Positions 18,119 to 27,123 of a stretch of DNA of 64,000 nt are shown here, piece by piece. This stretch comes from Sphingomonas sp. S1-29 (GTDB lineage Bacteria > Pseudomonadota > Alphaproteobacteria > Sphingomonadales > Sphingomonadaceae). Below the pieces are notes generated by a model. It was not told the DNA's origin, did not search any database, and worked only from the letters and a program-made list of their open reading frames with translations. The stretch's first letter is position 1. Every line of letters starts with the position of its first letter. A program made the translations under genes and the position numbers. The stretch spans positions 2,291,501-2,355,500 of the forward strand of contig NZ_CP110678.1 in NCBI RefSeq assembly GCF_026167545.1, read 5' to 3'.

Positions 18119-18167
18119 GCGCGCGGCGGCCGATTTGCCGGGGTGGTCTGGCGCGCCCGACCACCCT

Positions 18168-18527
18168 ATGTTGCGCGGCGTGAACTATCTCCGCCGTTTT
18201 TCGCCGTTGCGGGCGCTGCGCGACCTGCGCGTGTTCCTGTCGCACCGGCAGCCCTATGAATTGTGGTTCCTGCTGCTGTCGATCGTCATCACGACGACGC
18301 TGATGCTGGTGTTCATGAAGGATTCGAAGTTCGACCGGCCGATCAAGCGCGAGATCATCTATTTCGACAGCTGGGCGCTGTCGCGCACCGACGAGGAAAT
18401 CATCGCGCAGCAGCAGGTCGACAAGGTGATCCGCGACAAGAAGCGCGCCGATTATCAGGCGCGCGTCGAAAAGCGTCGGGCCGAGTTCAAGAAGGTCGAC
18501 GATGCGATGGAGCGGTGGGGACTCTGA
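18168..18527 (+). CDS. Hypothetical membrane-anchored protein
   Basis: 119-residue protein with one membrane helix (LWFLLLSIVITTTLMLVFM, about residues 35-55) and a long basic, probably coiled-coil C-terminal tail (EEIIAQQQVDKVIRDKKRADYQ to the end). No family of known function recognised. The start could be ATG 18168 or GTG 18180 (VNYLRRF). It ends inside ribD, whose GTG start lies 13 bases before its stop codon, so it is translationally coupled to the riboflavin operon, which makes it a regular upstream passenger. Confidence 0.65.
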   Translation: MLRGVNYLRRFSPLRALRDLRVFLSHRQPYELWFLLLSIVITTTLMLVFMKDSKFDRPIKREIIYFDSWALSRTDEEIIAQQQVDKVIRDKKRADYQARVEKRRAEFKKVDDAMERWGL

Positions 18528-19492
18528 CCCAGGATCGACGCTGGATGGCGGCGGCTTTGGTGCTCGCCGCGCGCGGGCGTGGGCTGAGCGCGCCCAACCC
18601 CAATGTCGGGTGCGTGATCGTGCGCGACGGGCGGGTGATCGGGCGCGGCTGGACTCAGCCGGGCGGGCGGCCGCATGCCGAGGCGATGGCGCTCGACCAG
18701 GCGGGAGCGGCGGCGGTGGGGGCGACGCTCTACACCACGCTCGAGCCCTGCGCGCATCAGTCGGCACGCGGTCCGGCGTGCAGCGACCTGCTGGTCGCGG
18801 CGGGGATCGCGCGCGTGGTGACTGCGCTGCGCGATCCCGATCCGCGCACCGATGGCGAGGGGCATGCGCGGATCGCCGCGGCAGGGATCGCGGTGATCGA
18901 CGACGTCATGCCCGACGAAGCGCGGCGCGCGATGGCGGGGTTCCTGACGCGGCGCGCTTCGGGGCGGCCGCATGTGACGCTCAAGCTCGCGACCTCGCTC
19001 GATGGCTGCATCGCGCTGCATTCGGGGGCGAGCAAATGGATCACCGGGCCGGCGGCGCGCGCGCACGGCCATCTGGAGCGGGCGCGGCACGAGGCGATCC
19101 TGGTCGGGCGCGCGACCTATGACGCCGACGCGCCCAAGCTCGATGTCCGGCTGGCGGGGCTGGAAAGGCGCAGCCCGCGTCGGCTGCTGATGACGCGGAT
19201 GGATGCGCCCCAGGGCTGGGAAGCGGTGCGCGGGCCCGCGGCGATCCGCGAGATCGAGGGCGTCGATCATCTGCTGGTCGAGGGCGGCGCGCAGACCGCG
19301 GCGGCGTTCCTGCGCGACGATCTGGTCGACCGGCTGCTGCTGTACCGTGCGCCGATCCTGCTCGGCGGGCGGCAGGCGGTGGGCGACCTGTTCCTGAACA
19401 TCGTCGATCCGGCGCATGGCCGCTGGCGGCTGATCGACCAGCGACCGCTTGGCAGCGACCGGCTCGAAGTCTACGAGCGCGCGAGGAGCTGA
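18515..19492 (+). CDS. ribD: Riboflavin biosynthesis protein RibD
   Basis: 325-residue bifunctional deaminase/reductase for the second and third steps of riboflavin synthesis. The N-terminal deaminase has the zinc ligands of HAEAMAL and PCAHQSARGPAC; the reductase domain starts near residue 150 (RPHVTLKLATSLDGCIAL) and includes the LLVEGGAQTAAAFL motif. GTG at 18515 gives the usual TQDRRWMAAALVLA start and has GGAG close upstream; ATG 18545 is an alternative. It is the first enzyme gene of a tight operon with ribE, ribB(X) and ribH. No FMN riboswitch is visible upstream. Confidence 0.92.
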   Translation: MGTLTQDRRWMAAALVLAARGRGLSAPNPNVGCVIVRDGRVIGRGWTQPGGRPHAEAMALDQAGAAAVGATLYTTLEPCAHQSARGPACSDLLVAAGIARVVTALRDPDPRTDGEGHARIAAAGIAVIDDVMPDEARRAMAGFLTRRASGRPHVTLKLATSLDGCIALHSGASKWITGPAARAHGHLERARHEAILVGRATYDADAPKLDVRLAGLERRSPRRLLMTRMDAPQGWEAVRGPAAIREIEGVDHLLVEGGAQTAAAFLRDDLVDRLLLYRAPILLGGRQAVGDLFLNIVDPAHGRWRLIDQRPLGSDRLEVYERARS

Positions 19493-19493
19493 T

Positions 19494-20117
19494 ATGTTCA
19501 CCGGAATCATCACCGACGTCGGGCGGATCGAGGACGTCGCCGATCGCGGCGACCGGCGGGTGCGAGTCGCCACCGCCTATGACACCGCCGCGATCGACAT
19601 GGGCGCGTCGGTCGCCTGTTCGGGCGTGTGCCTGACCGTCGTCGACAAGGGCGTTCACGAATCGGGCGCCGGATGGCTGGCGTTCGACGTCTCGGGCGAG
19701 ACGGTGTCGCGCACCGCCGCCGCGATGTGGCAGGCGGGGCGCCGGCTGAACCTCGAGCGCGCGCTGCGGCTGGGCGATGAACTGGGCGGGCATATCGTCA
19801 CCGGCCACGTCGATGGGCTGGGCGAAGTCGTGTCGGTGGTGCCCGAGGGTGGATCGCACCGCGTGACGATTCACGCCGGCGCCGAGATCGCGCCCTATGT
19901 CGCGGCCAAGGGATCGATTACCGTCGACGGCGTGTCGCTGACGGTCAATTCGGTCGAGGATGTCGCGGATGGCGTCCGCTTCGGGCTCAACATCATCCCG
20001 CATACCTGGGGGGTGACGACCTTCGCCGATCTTCGCGAGAGGCAGTCGGTCAATCTCGAGATCGACGTCCTCGCCCGCTATCTGCAGCGCATGGAGCAAG
20101 TACGTGGCAAGGCCTGA
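19494..20117 (+). CDS. ribE: Riboflavin synthase alpha chain
   Basis: 207-residue riboflavin synthase, dismutating two 6,7-dimethyl-8-ribityllumazines into riboflavin. MFTGIITDVGRIE starts the first lumazine-binding barrel; LGDELGGHIVTGHVDG starts the second. Two similar halves of about 95 residues and the C-terminal helix IDVLARYLQRM for trimerisation agree with the family. The ATG follows the ribD stop by one base, with AGGAG overlapping the ribD end. Its last 14 bases overlap the GTG start of ribB(X). Confidence 0.95.
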   Translation: MFTGIITDVGRIEDVADRGDRRVRVATAYDTAAIDMGASVACSGVCLTVVDKGVHESGAGWLAFDVSGETVSRTAAAMWQAGRRLNLERALRLGDELGGHIVTGHVDGLGEVVSVVPEGGSHRVTIHAGAEIAPYVAAKGSITVDGVSLTVNSVEDVADGVRFGLNIIPHTWGVTTFADLRERQSVNLEIDVLARYLQRMEQVRGKA

Positions 20118-21246
20118 AATCGCGCATCTGCGCCACGCATTCCTGTCGACCCCCGAAGAGATCATCGACGAGGCGCGCAACGGCCGGATGTTCATCCTGG
20201 TCGACGACGAGGACCGCGAGAACGAGGGCGATCTGGTGATCCCCGCGCAGATGGCGACCCCCGACGCGATCAACTTCATGGCGCGCTATGGCCGCGGGCT
20301 GATCTGCCTGGCGATGACCAAGGAGCGGACCGAGCAATTGGGGCTCGACCTGATGGCGCGCAACAACGGCACGCGCCACGAAACCGCCTTCACCGTGTCG
20401 ATCGAGGCGCGCGACGGCGTGACTACCGGCATTTCGGCGGCGGATCGCGCGCGGACGATCGCGGTCGCGGTCGACGCGTCGAAGGGGCGCGACGAGATCG
20501 TGACGCCGGGGCATGTCTTCCCGCTGGTCGCGCGCGACGGCGGCGTGCTGGTGCGCGCCGGCCATACCGAGGCGGCGGTCGATGTCGCCAGGCTGGCGGG
20601 GCTCAATCCATCGGGCGTGATCTGCGAGATCATGAAGGACGATGGCGAAATGGCGCGGATGGACGACCTCGTCACCTTCGCGCAGTTCCACAACCTCAAG
20701 ATCGGCACGATCCGCGACCTGATCGCCTATCGGCGCCGCTACGACCATCTGGTCGAGAAGCGTGCCGAGGCGCGCTTCGCCAGCGCCTGGGGCGGCGACT
20801 GGACGGTCATGACCTTCTGGAACAAGGCGGCGGGCACCGAACAGGTCGCGCTGGTGAAGGGGCGGATCGATCCGGCCAAGCCGGTGCTGGTGCGGATGCA
20901 CGCGCTGACCCCGTTCGGTGATATCTTCGGCGAGGCGGGGCCGCGCGGCAAATTGCTCCAGCGATCGATGGAAATCATCGGCGAAGAGGGCGCGGGCGTC
21001 GTGGTGGTGATCAATCCCACCCGGCTCGATGCCTATACGATGGCGTTGCAGGCGCGCACCGGCACGCTCGCGCCCAAGGACATGGACGAACTGCGCGACT
21101 ATGGCGTCGGCGCGACGATCCTGACCGAATTGGGGGTGCGCGACATGGTGCTGCTCACCAACACCCACCACACCTTGGTCGGGCTCGACGGCTATGGGCT
21201 GTCGATCGTCGGCGAGCGCGCAATCGACGTGAACGGAGAGATTTGA
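20104..21246 (+). CDS. ribB: DHBP synthase with degenerate GTP cyclohydrolase II-like domain (RibBX type)
   Basis: 380-residue two-domain protein. The N-terminal half (to about residue 205) is 3,4-dihydroxy-2-butanone 4-phosphate synthase, with [20 protein letters not shown] and the [17 protein letters not shown] [16 protein letters not shown] motif, making the four-carbon precursor of riboflavin from ribulose 5-phosphate. The C-terminal half resembles GTP cyclohydrolase II, but at residues 260-290, where RibA has the zinc cysteines (C-x-T-G-D... CDCG), it reads [20 protein letters not shown] with no cysteine. It should therefore lack cyclohydrolase activity, as described for RibBX hybrids of alphaproteobacteria. 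A true RibA must lie elsewhere. GTG start, GGAG 8 bases upstream. Confidence 0.92.
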   Translation: MARPEIAHLRHAFLSTPEEIIDEARNGRMFILVDDEDRENEGDLVIPAQMATPDAINFMARYGRGLICLAMTKERTEQLGLDLMARNNGTRHETAFTVSIEARDGVTTGISAADRARTIAVAVDASKGRDEIVTPGHVFPLVARDGGVLVRAGHTEAAVDVARLAGLNPSGVICEIMKDDGEMARMDDLVTFAQFHNLKIGTIRDLIAYRRRYDHLVEKRAEARFASAWGGDWTVMTFWNKAAGTEQVALVKGRIDPAKPVLVRMHALTPFGDIFGEAGPRGKLLQRSMEIIGEEGAGVVVVINPTRLDAYTMALQARTGTLAPKDMDELRDYGVGATILTELGVRDMVLLTNTHHTLVGLDGYGLSIVGERAIDVNGEI

Positions 21247-21665
21247 TGGCGAAGGTCCTGATCGTCGAGGCGCGCTTCTATGCGCAGCTGAACGACATGC
21301 TGCTGAATGGCGCGCGCGCGGCGATCGAGGCGGCGGGCCACACCCATGAGACAGTGACCGTCCCAGGCGCGCTCGAAATCCCCGGCGCGCTGGCGCTGGC
21401 CGACCAGAGCGGGCTGTACGATGCGTTCGTCGGCCTTGGCGTCGTGATCCGCGGCGAGACCTATCATTTCGAGATCGTCGCGGGCGAAAGCGCGCGCGGG
21501 CTGATGGCGCTGGCGATGGACGGGCTGGCGATCGGCAACGGTATCCTGACGGTCGAAAACGAAGCGCAGGCGCTGGTGCGCGCCGATCCCGCGCAGAAGG
21601 ACAAGGGCGGCGAAGCGGCGAAGGCGGCACTGGCGATGCTGGCGCTGAAGGAACGCTTCGGCTGA
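21246..21665 (+). CDS. ribH: 6,7-dimethyl-8-ribityllumazine synthase
   Basis: 139-residue lumazine synthase, condensing the DHBP and pyrimidine precursors. [31 protein letters not shown] and [23 protein letters not shown] are the family motifs; the histidine in YHFE is catalytic. The ATG at 21246 overlaps the ribB(X) stop by one base (TGATG), with GGAGAG upstream. It is the last recognised gene of the operon; nusB, which often follows ribH, is not here. Confidence 0.95.
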   Translation: MAKVLIVEARFYAQLNDMLLNGARAAIEAAGHTHETVTVPGALEIPGALALADQSGLYDAFVGLGVVIRGETYHFEIVAGESARGLMALAMDGLAIGNGILTVENEAQALVRADPAQKDKGGEAAKAALAMLALKERFG

Positions 21666-21723
21666 GCCAGCCCGCGCCCGGCGAGGACGGCGATCGGCGC
21701 CGGCGTGCGTGCGCGGGCGCGGC

Positions 21724-22077
21724 GTGATCCGCTATCTATACTTCGTCGCGGGATTCATCGCGCTGGGGCTGGGGTTCATCGGCGTCTTCCTGCCGCTGGT
21801 GCCGACGGTGCCGTTCGTGATCCTGGCGGCGTTCTGCTTCACGCGCGGGAGTCCGCGGTTCGAGGCGTGGCTGCTCGACCATCCGCATCTGGGGCCGCCG
21901 ATCCATGCATGGCGACGCAGCGGCGCGATCTCGCGCAAGGGGAAATGGGCAGCGACGATCGGGCTGAGCGGCAGCGGCGTGCTGGGGCTGGTGTTCCTGC
22001 CGTGGCCGTGGAGCGTCGCGCCGATGACGATCGCGCTGGTGAGCGGGGCGTGGATCTGGAGCCGGCCCGACGGGTAG
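21724..22077 (+). CDS. DUF454 (YbaN) inner-membrane protein
   Basis: About 117-residue membrane protein of the DUF454/YbaN family. Three or four hydrophobic segments with the family pattern LGFIGVFLPLVPTVPFVILAAFCFTRGSPRFEAWLLDHP followed by GPPI and a basic loop RRSGAISRKGKW. Function is unknown; distant relatives occur near heme-uptake genes. GTG 21724 (VIRYLYFV) gives the normal N-terminus; GTG 21709 would add five residues. Downstream lies a short hairpin shared with the convergent OYE gene. Confidence 0.82.
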   Translation: MIRYLYFVAGFIALGLGFIGVFLPLVPTVPFVILAAFCFTRGSPRFEAWLLDHPHLGPPIHAWRRSGAISRKGKWAATIGLSGSGVLGLVFLPWPWSVAPMTIALVSGAWIWSRPDG

Positions 22078-22078
22078 G

Positions 22079-22105
22079 CTCCCCTCCCCTGACCAGGGAG
22101 GGGAG
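22079..22105. terminator. Bidirectional hairpin (repeat family member)
   Basis: Perfect 10-bp stem CTCCCCTCCC / GGGAGGGGAG with a 7-base loop between the convergent DUF454 and OYE genes. It is a short form of the element at 14840-14947. No T tract, but its position suggests that it marks both transcript ends. Confidence 0.65.
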
Positions 22106-22111
22106 TAGTGG

Positions 22112-23209
22112 TTACGCGGCTTTGGTCTGTAGCGTCGGATAGTCGGTATAGCCCTCGGGGCCGCGCGAGTACCAGGTCGGCATGTCGTCCTTGTTCAGCG
22201 GCGCGTCCTTTTCCAGCCGCGCGGGCAGGTCGGGATTGGCGAGGAACGGACGACCGAAGGCGACGGCATCGGCTGCACCCGATTCGACGACCTCGCGCGC
22301 ACGGGCGCCGTCGAAATCCTGGTTGAGCACCAGCACGCCGTTATAGGCCTTGCGGAAGGCGGGCGAGATCGGCGGCTGCTCGGTCGAGCCGAAGGTGCCG
22401 TCGGGGCCGGGTTCGCGCAGTTCGACGAACGCCAACTTCTTGCCCGACAGATACTGCGCGATCGGCAGGAACAGCGCCTCGGGGTTGCTGTCGACCACGC
22501 CCTGGGTGTCGCCGTTGGGCGAGAAGCGCACCGAGGTGCGGTCGCCGCCGGCGACGTCGACGATCCGATCGATCGCCTCGCGCAGCAGCCGCGCGCGGTT
22601 TTCGGGGCTGCCGCCATATTCGTCTTCGCGCAGGTTGCTGTTGTCGCGCAGGAACTGGTCGATCAGATAGCCATTGGCGGCGTGGAGCTGGACCCCGTCA
22701 AAGCCGGCGTCGAGCGCGTTCTGCGTCGCGCGCGCGTAATCGTCGAGCACGCGCTTGATGTCGTCGAGCGTCGCCGCGCGCGCCATGCCGTAGTTGCGCT
22801 TCTCACCGCTCGACAGATAGGTGCGCACCGATCCGGGCGCCTGGGTGGCCGAGGACGACAAGGGGGCTTCGCCGCCGAGGAAATCGGGGTGGACCAGCCG
22901 GCCCATGTGCCAGAGCTGCGCGACGATCCGGCCGCCCGCCTTGTGGACCTTTTCGAGCACCGGCTTCCAGCCTTCGACCTGCGCATCGGTCCAGAGGCCG
23001 GGGGCATAGGCCCAGCCAAGCCCTTCGCGGCTGATGCCGGTGGCTTCGCTGATGATGAGGCCGGCCGAGGCGCGCTGCGCATAATATTCGCCCATCATCG
23101 GCGTCGGCACGCTCTCCTGCGTCGCGCGGCCGCGCGTCAGCGGTGCCATCAGGATGCGGTTGGGGGCGTTGACCGCGCCAAGGGTAATCGGATCGAATAG
23201 GCCAGCCAT
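22112..23209 (-). CDS. Old Yellow Enzyme family alkene reductase (NemA-like)
   Basis: 365-residue FMN-dependent NADPH oxidoreductase of the Old Yellow Enzyme family. LFDPITLGAVNAPNRILMAPLTRGRA start, QLWHMGR, the catalytic pair and loop DGVQLHAANGYLIDQFLRDNSNLR with the two substrate-binding His/Asn residues, and the C-terminal AFGRPFLANPDLP are typical of NemA/XenB-like ene-reductases that reduce N-ethylmaleimide, enones or nitro-esters. AAGGAG precedes the ATG. It is a single gene, divergent from the EamA exporter by 57 bp; a TetR/NemR-type regulator is not adjacent. Confidence 0.92.
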   Translation of the reverse strand: MAGLFDPITLGAVNAPNRILMAPLTRGRATQESVPTPMMGEYYAQRASAGLIISEATGISREGLGWAYAPGLWTDAQVEGWKPVLEKVHKAGGRIVAQLWHMGRLVHPDFLGGEAPLSSSATQAPGSVRTYLSSGEKRNYGMARAATLDDIKRVLDDYARATQNALDAGFDGVQLHAANGYLIDQFLRDNSNLREDEYGGSPENRARLLREAIDRIVDVAGGDRTSVRFSPNGDTQGVVDSNPEALFLPIAQYLSGKKLAFVELREPGPDGTFGSTEQPPISPAFRKAYNGVLVLNQDFDGARAREVVESGAADAVAFGRPFLANPDLPARLEKDAPLNKDDMPTWYSRGPEGYTDYPTLQTKAA

Positions 23210-23266
23210 GCAGGGCTCCTTTGGAAAGTTTCAAGACGGAACGCAGATGGGGCGCTAGGGGGCGCT

Positions 23267-24217
23267 ATGCATCCCGCCAGCCCCCCAATCAAAACTTCGC
23301 TTCCCCCAAGCCCGACTGCCGGGATCGGGCCGATCGTCGCGGTGATCGTGGCGAATATCGCGCTGGCCTTTGGGCCATTGTTCGTGCGGATGGCCGATAC
23401 CGGCCCGGTCGCCGCCGCCTTTTGGCGGATTGCGCTGGCGGTGCCGATCCTGCTGGTCGCCGCCTTCGCGCTGAAGGAGCGGCCGATCGCTTCGGCGCGG
23501 GGATTGTGGGGGTTGCTGCTGTTCTCGGGCCTCGCCTTCGCCGCCGATCTGGCGAGCTGGCATTTCGGGATCATGCGCACGACGCTCGCCAATTCGACGC
23601 TGTTCGGCAATTCGGCGACTTTCATCTACCCGATCTATGGCTTCCTGATCGCGCGGATGTGGCCGACGCGGATGCAGACGGTGGCGCTGCTGCTCGCCGG
23701 GCTCGGCGCGGCGCTGTTGCTGGGGCGATCGGCCGAATTGTCGCCGCGCAACCTGGCGGGCGACTTGTTCTGCCTGCTCGCAGGCGTGCTCTACGCGGTC
23801 TATTTCATCCTGATGGCGCGCGCGCGCACGACGATGCTGCCGGTGTCGGCGCTGGCGCTGTCGTCGGTCGCGTCGATCGCGCCGTTGCTGCTCTTCGCGC
23901 TGCTGCTGGGCGAGCAGATCTTGCCGAGCCAGTGGACGCCGCTGGTCCTGCTCGCGCTGGTGAGCCAGGTGTTCGGCCAGGGGCTGATGATCTACGCGCT
24001 GGGGCATCTCTCGCCATTGGTGGTGGGGCTGGCGCTGCTGATCCAGCCGGTGGTGTCGGCGACGATCGGCTGGGTGATGTTCGACGAGCGGCTGGGCGCG
24101 CTCGACCTGGTCGGCGCGGTGCTGGTCGGGATCGCGCTGGTGCTGGTGCGGCGCGGTGCCCCAAAGCCGGTGGCGCAAGACCCGTTGCCCGGCGAAGGCG
24201 TCGGCCCTAGATCATGA
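23267..24217 (+). CDS. EamA/DMT family transporter
   Basis: 316-residue drug/metabolite transporter with ten predicted membrane helices in two EamA repeats (residues about 20-155 and 160-300). GPVAAAFWRIALAVPILLVAAFALKERP in the first half and LLIQPVVSATIGWVMFDERLGALDLVGAVLVG in the second are typical. Substrate unknown; relatives export amino acids or metabolites. Followed after 12 bp by a COQ9 gene, so possibly co-transcribed. No clear Shine-Dalgarno before the ATG. Confidence 0.88.
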   Translation: MHPASPPIKTSLPPSPTAGIGPIVAVIVANIALAFGPLFVRMADTGPVAAAFWRIALAVPILLVAAFALKERPIASARGLWGLLLFSGLAFAADLASWHFGIMRTTLANSTLFGNSATFIYPIYGFLIARMWPTRMQTVALLLAGLGAALLLGRSAELSPRNLAGDLFCLLAGVLYAVYFILMARARTTMLPVSALALSSVASIAPLLLFALLLGEQILPSQWTPLVLLALVSQVFGQGLMIYALGHLSPLVVGLALLIQPVVSATIGWVMFDERLGALDLVGAVLVGIALVLVRRGAPKPVAQDPLPGEGVGPRS

Positions 24218-24229
24218 GCCGATAGGAGA

Positions 24230-24898
24230 ATGCCCGTGGCCGATCTGCCCGAAGACGCAACGCTCGAGGAAATTCGCGCCGCACTCGCCGCGCGTATCGC
24301 CCCCAATGCCGCGTTCGACGGCTGGACGCAGGCCGCGGTCGACGCGACCGCGGCGCAGATCGGCGTCGATCCCGATATCGCGCGACTGGCGTTTCGCGAA
24401 GGCGCGGTCGACATGATCGATGCCTGGTTCGCGCAGATCGACCGCATGATGCTCGAGGCGGTGCCCGCCGATCGGCTGGCAGCGATGAAGATCCGCCAGC
24501 GGATCGCGGCGTTGGTCGAGGCGCGGCTCGATGCGCTGGCGCCCGATCGCGAGGCGCTGCGCCGCGCGGTGGCGATCCTGGCGATGCCGCAGAATGTCGC
24601 ACGCGCCGCGCGGCTCGGCTGGCGATCGACCGACCTGATGTGGCGGTTGGCGGGCGATACCGCGACCGACTACAACCATTATACCAAGCGCGCGATCCTG
24701 GGCGGGGTCTATGCTGCGACGATCAGCGTATTCCTGAACGACGACAGCGAGGGCCATGTCGAGACGCGCGCGTTCCTGGGCCGCCGGATCGACGGGATCA
24801 TGCGCTTCGAAAAGGCCAAGGCGAAGCTGCTCACGCCCAAGACGCATCGGTTGAGCCTGACACGGTTCGTCGGGCGGTTGCGGTATCCGGTGGTCTGA
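24230..24898 (+). CDS. COQ9 family ubiquinone biosynthesis protein
   Basis: 222-residue member of the COQ9 family, a lipid-binding TetR-like fold that presents ubiquinone intermediates to hydroxylases (Coq7-type). The C-terminal COQ9 domain is evident: RRAVAILAMPQNVARAARLGWRSTDLMWRLAGDTATDYNHYTKRAILGGVY with the conserved W-R and D-x-N-x-Y-x-K residues, then FLGRRIDGIMRFEKAKA. AGGAG lies 5 bases before the ATG. It sits directly downstream of the EamA transporter gene. COQ9 is characteristic of alphaproteobacteria and mitochondria. Confidence 0.9.
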   Translation: MPVADLPEDATLEEIRAALAARIAPNAAFDGWTQAAVDATAAQIGVDPDIARLAFREGAVDMIDAWFAQIDRMMLEAVPADRLAAMKIRQRIAALVEARLDALAPDREALRRAVAILAMPQNVARAARLGWRSTDLMWRLAGDTATDYNHYTKRAILGGVYAATISVFLNDDSEGHVETRAFLGRRIDGIMRFEKAKAKLLTPKTHRLSLTRFVGRLRYPVV

Positions 24899-24943
24899 GG
24901 CGGCCGGCCGGCGCCGACGATAAACTGCTGGCGTTTCCTCCGG

Positions 24944-24955
24944 GTTATTGATAAC
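24944..24955. promoter_or_regulatory. Palindrome upstream of feoA
   Basis: Perfect 12-bp palindrome GTTATTGATAAC nine bases before the feoA ATG. It covers the region where a promoter or operator would be and resembles half of a classical Fur site (GATAATGATAATC) only loosely. A related palindrome GTAATTGATTAC lies upstream of the tetR gene at 40558. Possible operator for feoAB. Confidence 0.4.
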
Positions 24956-24963
24956 GCCTCGCA

Positions 24964-25218
24964 ATGCTTTCGCCCGTCATGAGCCTCGCCCAGCTGCCGC
25001 ACGCTTTTCGTGCCGTGGTCGAATCGGTCGACTGGACGCGGCTTGCCGCGCCCGAGGCGAAGCGGTTGCGCGAACTCGGGCTCGACGAGGGCGTCTCGGT
25101 CGAGATGGTGCATCGCGCGACGATCGGCGGCGGGCCGCTGGCGTGCCGGATCGGGCGGATGACGGTGGCGCTTCGCCGCCACGTCGCGCAGGCGATCCAT
25201 GTCGTTCCCGCAGGTTGA
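24964..25218 (+). CDS. feoA: Ferrous iron transport protein FeoA
   Basis: 84-residue SH3-like protein of the FeoA family, a cytosolic partner of FeoB. LRELGLDEGVSVEMVHRATIGGGPLACRIGRMTVALRRHVAQAIHV is the core beta-barrel. Start could be ATG 24964 or ATG 24979 (MSLAQLPHAF, nearer to homologues). It is the first gene of feoAB, 29 bp before feoB. A palindrome just upstream may be the iron-responsive operator. Confidence 0.9.
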   Translation: MLSPVMSLAQLPHAFRAVVESVDWTRLAAPEAKRLRELGLDEGVSVEMVHRATIGGGPLACRIGRMTVALRRHVAQAIHVVPAG

Positions 25219-25247
25219 GGCAGCCTGACCAAGGCTTTTCCCCGGTT

Positions 25248-27095
25248 ATGAACCAAGCTCCGCTGGTCGCGCTGGTCGGCAATCCCAATGCCGGCAAGAG
25301 TGCGTTGTTCAATGCGCTCACCGGTGCGCGGCAGAAGGTCGGCAATTATCCCGGCGTCACCGTCGAGCGGCATTCGGGGCGGCTGGCGCTGGCCGATGGC
25401 CGGCCGGTCGAGCTGCTCGACCTGCCCGGCACCTACAGTCTCGACCCCGCAAGCCCCGACGAGCGCGTGACGCGCGACGTCGTCACCGGCGCGCTGGCGG
25501 GCGAGCGCCGCCCCGATGCGCTGGTAGTGGTGGTCGATGCGAGCAATCTCGACAATCATCTGCGCTTCGTGCTCCAGCTCAAGACGCTTGGGCTGCCGAT
25601 CGTGCTGGCGCTCAACATGGTCGATCTCGCCGAGCGCGACGGGCTGGTGCTCGATCCGCAGGCGCTGGCCAAAGCGATTGGCCTGCCGGTGATCGCCACC
25701 GTCGCGGTGCGGCGGCGCGGGCTCGATGAATTGCGCGAGGCGCTCGCCGATCTGCTGCGCGCTTCGCCGCTGGCGTCGTCGCCCGCCGCGGTTCCCGAAC
25801 TCCACACGCTCCAGCGCGAGGCGCGCGACATCGCGCGCGCCGCCACGGTGAGCGAAACCAGCGTGCGCCGCTGGACGCACCGGATCGATCACGTCGCACT
25901 TCACCCGGTGTGGGGCACCGCGATCCTGCTCGCGTTGCTGTTCACGATGTTCCAGGCGGTGTTCGCCTGGTCCGAGGCCCCGATCGGCTGGATCGAGGGC
26001 GGGATGGCGGCGCTTGGCGATGCGGTGGCGGGGGTGATGCCCGACGGGTTCGCGCAATCGTTGATCGTCGACGGGGTGATCGCGGGCGTCGGCGCGGTGG
26101 TGGTGTTCCTGCCGCAGATCCTGATCCTGTTCGCCTTCATCCTGCTGCTCGAAGCGTCGGGCTATATGGTGCGCGCGGCGTTCCTGATGGACCGGCTGAT
26201 GGCGAGCGTCGGGCTGTCGGGGCGGGCGTTCATTCCGTTGCTGTCGAGCTTCGCCTGCGCGATCCCGGGCATCATGGCGACGCGAACGATCGACGACGAG
26301 AAGGACCGGCTGACGACGATCCTGATCGCGCCGCTGATGACCTGCTCGGCGCGGCTGCCGGTTTATACGATCATCATCGGCGCGTTCATTCCCGATCGCG
26401 TGGTGGGGCCGGGGATCGGGCTGCAGGGGCTGGTGCTGTTCGCGCTGTATATCCTGGGGATCGTCGGCGCGTTCGTGGTGGCATTGGTGCTGCGGCGGAC
26501 GGTGGCCAAGGGCGCGTCGTCGGGCTTCATGCTCGAAATGCCGCGCTACCAGATGCCGCAGCCGCGCGATTTCGCGATCGGGCTGTGGCAGCGTGCCGAG
26601 GCATTCCTGAAGCGCGCGGGCACGATCATCCTGGTGACGACGGTCGCGCTGTGGGCGCTGCTGACCTTTCCGCAGGCACCCGCCGGCCAGAGCCAGGTCG
26701 AATATTCGGTCGCCGGGCGGATCGCGAGCGGGATCGAGGTCGTGGTCGCGCCGATCGGCTTCAACCACGATATCGCGCTGGCGCTGATCCCGGCGATGGC
26801 AGCGCGCGAGGTCGCGGTCGCGGCGATCGGTACCGTCTATGCGGTCGAGGATTCGGAGGGCGAAAGCGGGCAGGCGACGATCCGCGAGCAATTGCAGGCG
26901 CGCTGGAGCCTGCCGACCGCGCTCGCCTTCCTCGCCTGGTTCGTCTTTGCGCCGCAGTGCATCTCGACGATCGCGGTGACGCGGCGCGAGACCAATGGCT
27001 GGAAATGGCCGATGTTCATGCTCGGCTATCTGTTCGCGCTCGCCTATGTCGCGGCAGGAATCACCTATTGGAGCGCACGCGCGCTGGGATTGTAG
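25248..27095 (+). CDS. feoB: Ferrous iron transporter FeoB
   Basis: 615-residue GTP-dependent Fe(II) transporter of the inner membrane. The N-terminal G domain has GNPNAGKS (residues 11-18), the G2 region NYPGVTVER, DLPGTYSL and NMVD. The membrane part has two Gate motifs with conserved cysteines (LLSSFACAIPGIMATRTI, and TCSARLPVYTIIIGAFIP). C-terminal region FAPQCISTIAVTRRETNGWKW. It is shorter than the 770-residue E. coli protein, as in many alphaproteobacteria. Start MNQAPLVALVGN; the frame is open further upstream through feoA in another phase. No feoC. Confidence 0.95.
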   Translation: MNQAPLVALVGNPNAGKSALFNALTGARQKVGNYPGVTVERHSGRLALADGRPVELLDLPGTYSLDPASPDERVTRDVVTGALAGERRPDALVVVVDASNLDNHLRFVLQLKTLGLPIVLALNMVDLAERDGLVLDPQALAKAIGLPVIATVAVRRRGLDELREALADLLRASPLASSPAAVPELHTLQREARDIARAATVSETSVRRWTHRIDHVALHPVWGTAILLALLFTMFQAVFAWSEAPIGWIEGGMAALGDAVAGVMPDGFAQSLIVDGVIAGVGAVVVFLPQILILFAFILLLEASGYMVRAAFLMDRLMASVGLSGRAFIPLLSSFACAIPGIMATRTIDDEKDRLTTILIAPLMTCSARLPVYTIIIGAFIPDRVVGPGIGLQGLVLFALYILGIVGAFVVALVLRRTVAKGASSGFMLEMPRYQMPQPRDFAIGLWQRAEAFLKRAGTIILVTTVALWALLTFPQAPAGQSQVEYSVAGRIASGIEVVVAPIGFNHDIALALIPAMAAREVAVAAIGTVYAVEDSEGESGQATIREQLQARWSLPTALAFLAWFVFAPQCISTIAVTRRETNGWKWPMFMLGYLFALAYVAAGITYWSARALGL

Positions 27096-27123
27096 CGCTA
27101 GCGCGCACGATTGTGATGTCCGG

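Noticed and set aside
18119..18180. Possible FMN riboswitch in front of the riboflavin operon
   Set aside because: The space is only about 50-60 bp and lacks the conserved RFN-element helices. ribD also overlaps an upstream gene.
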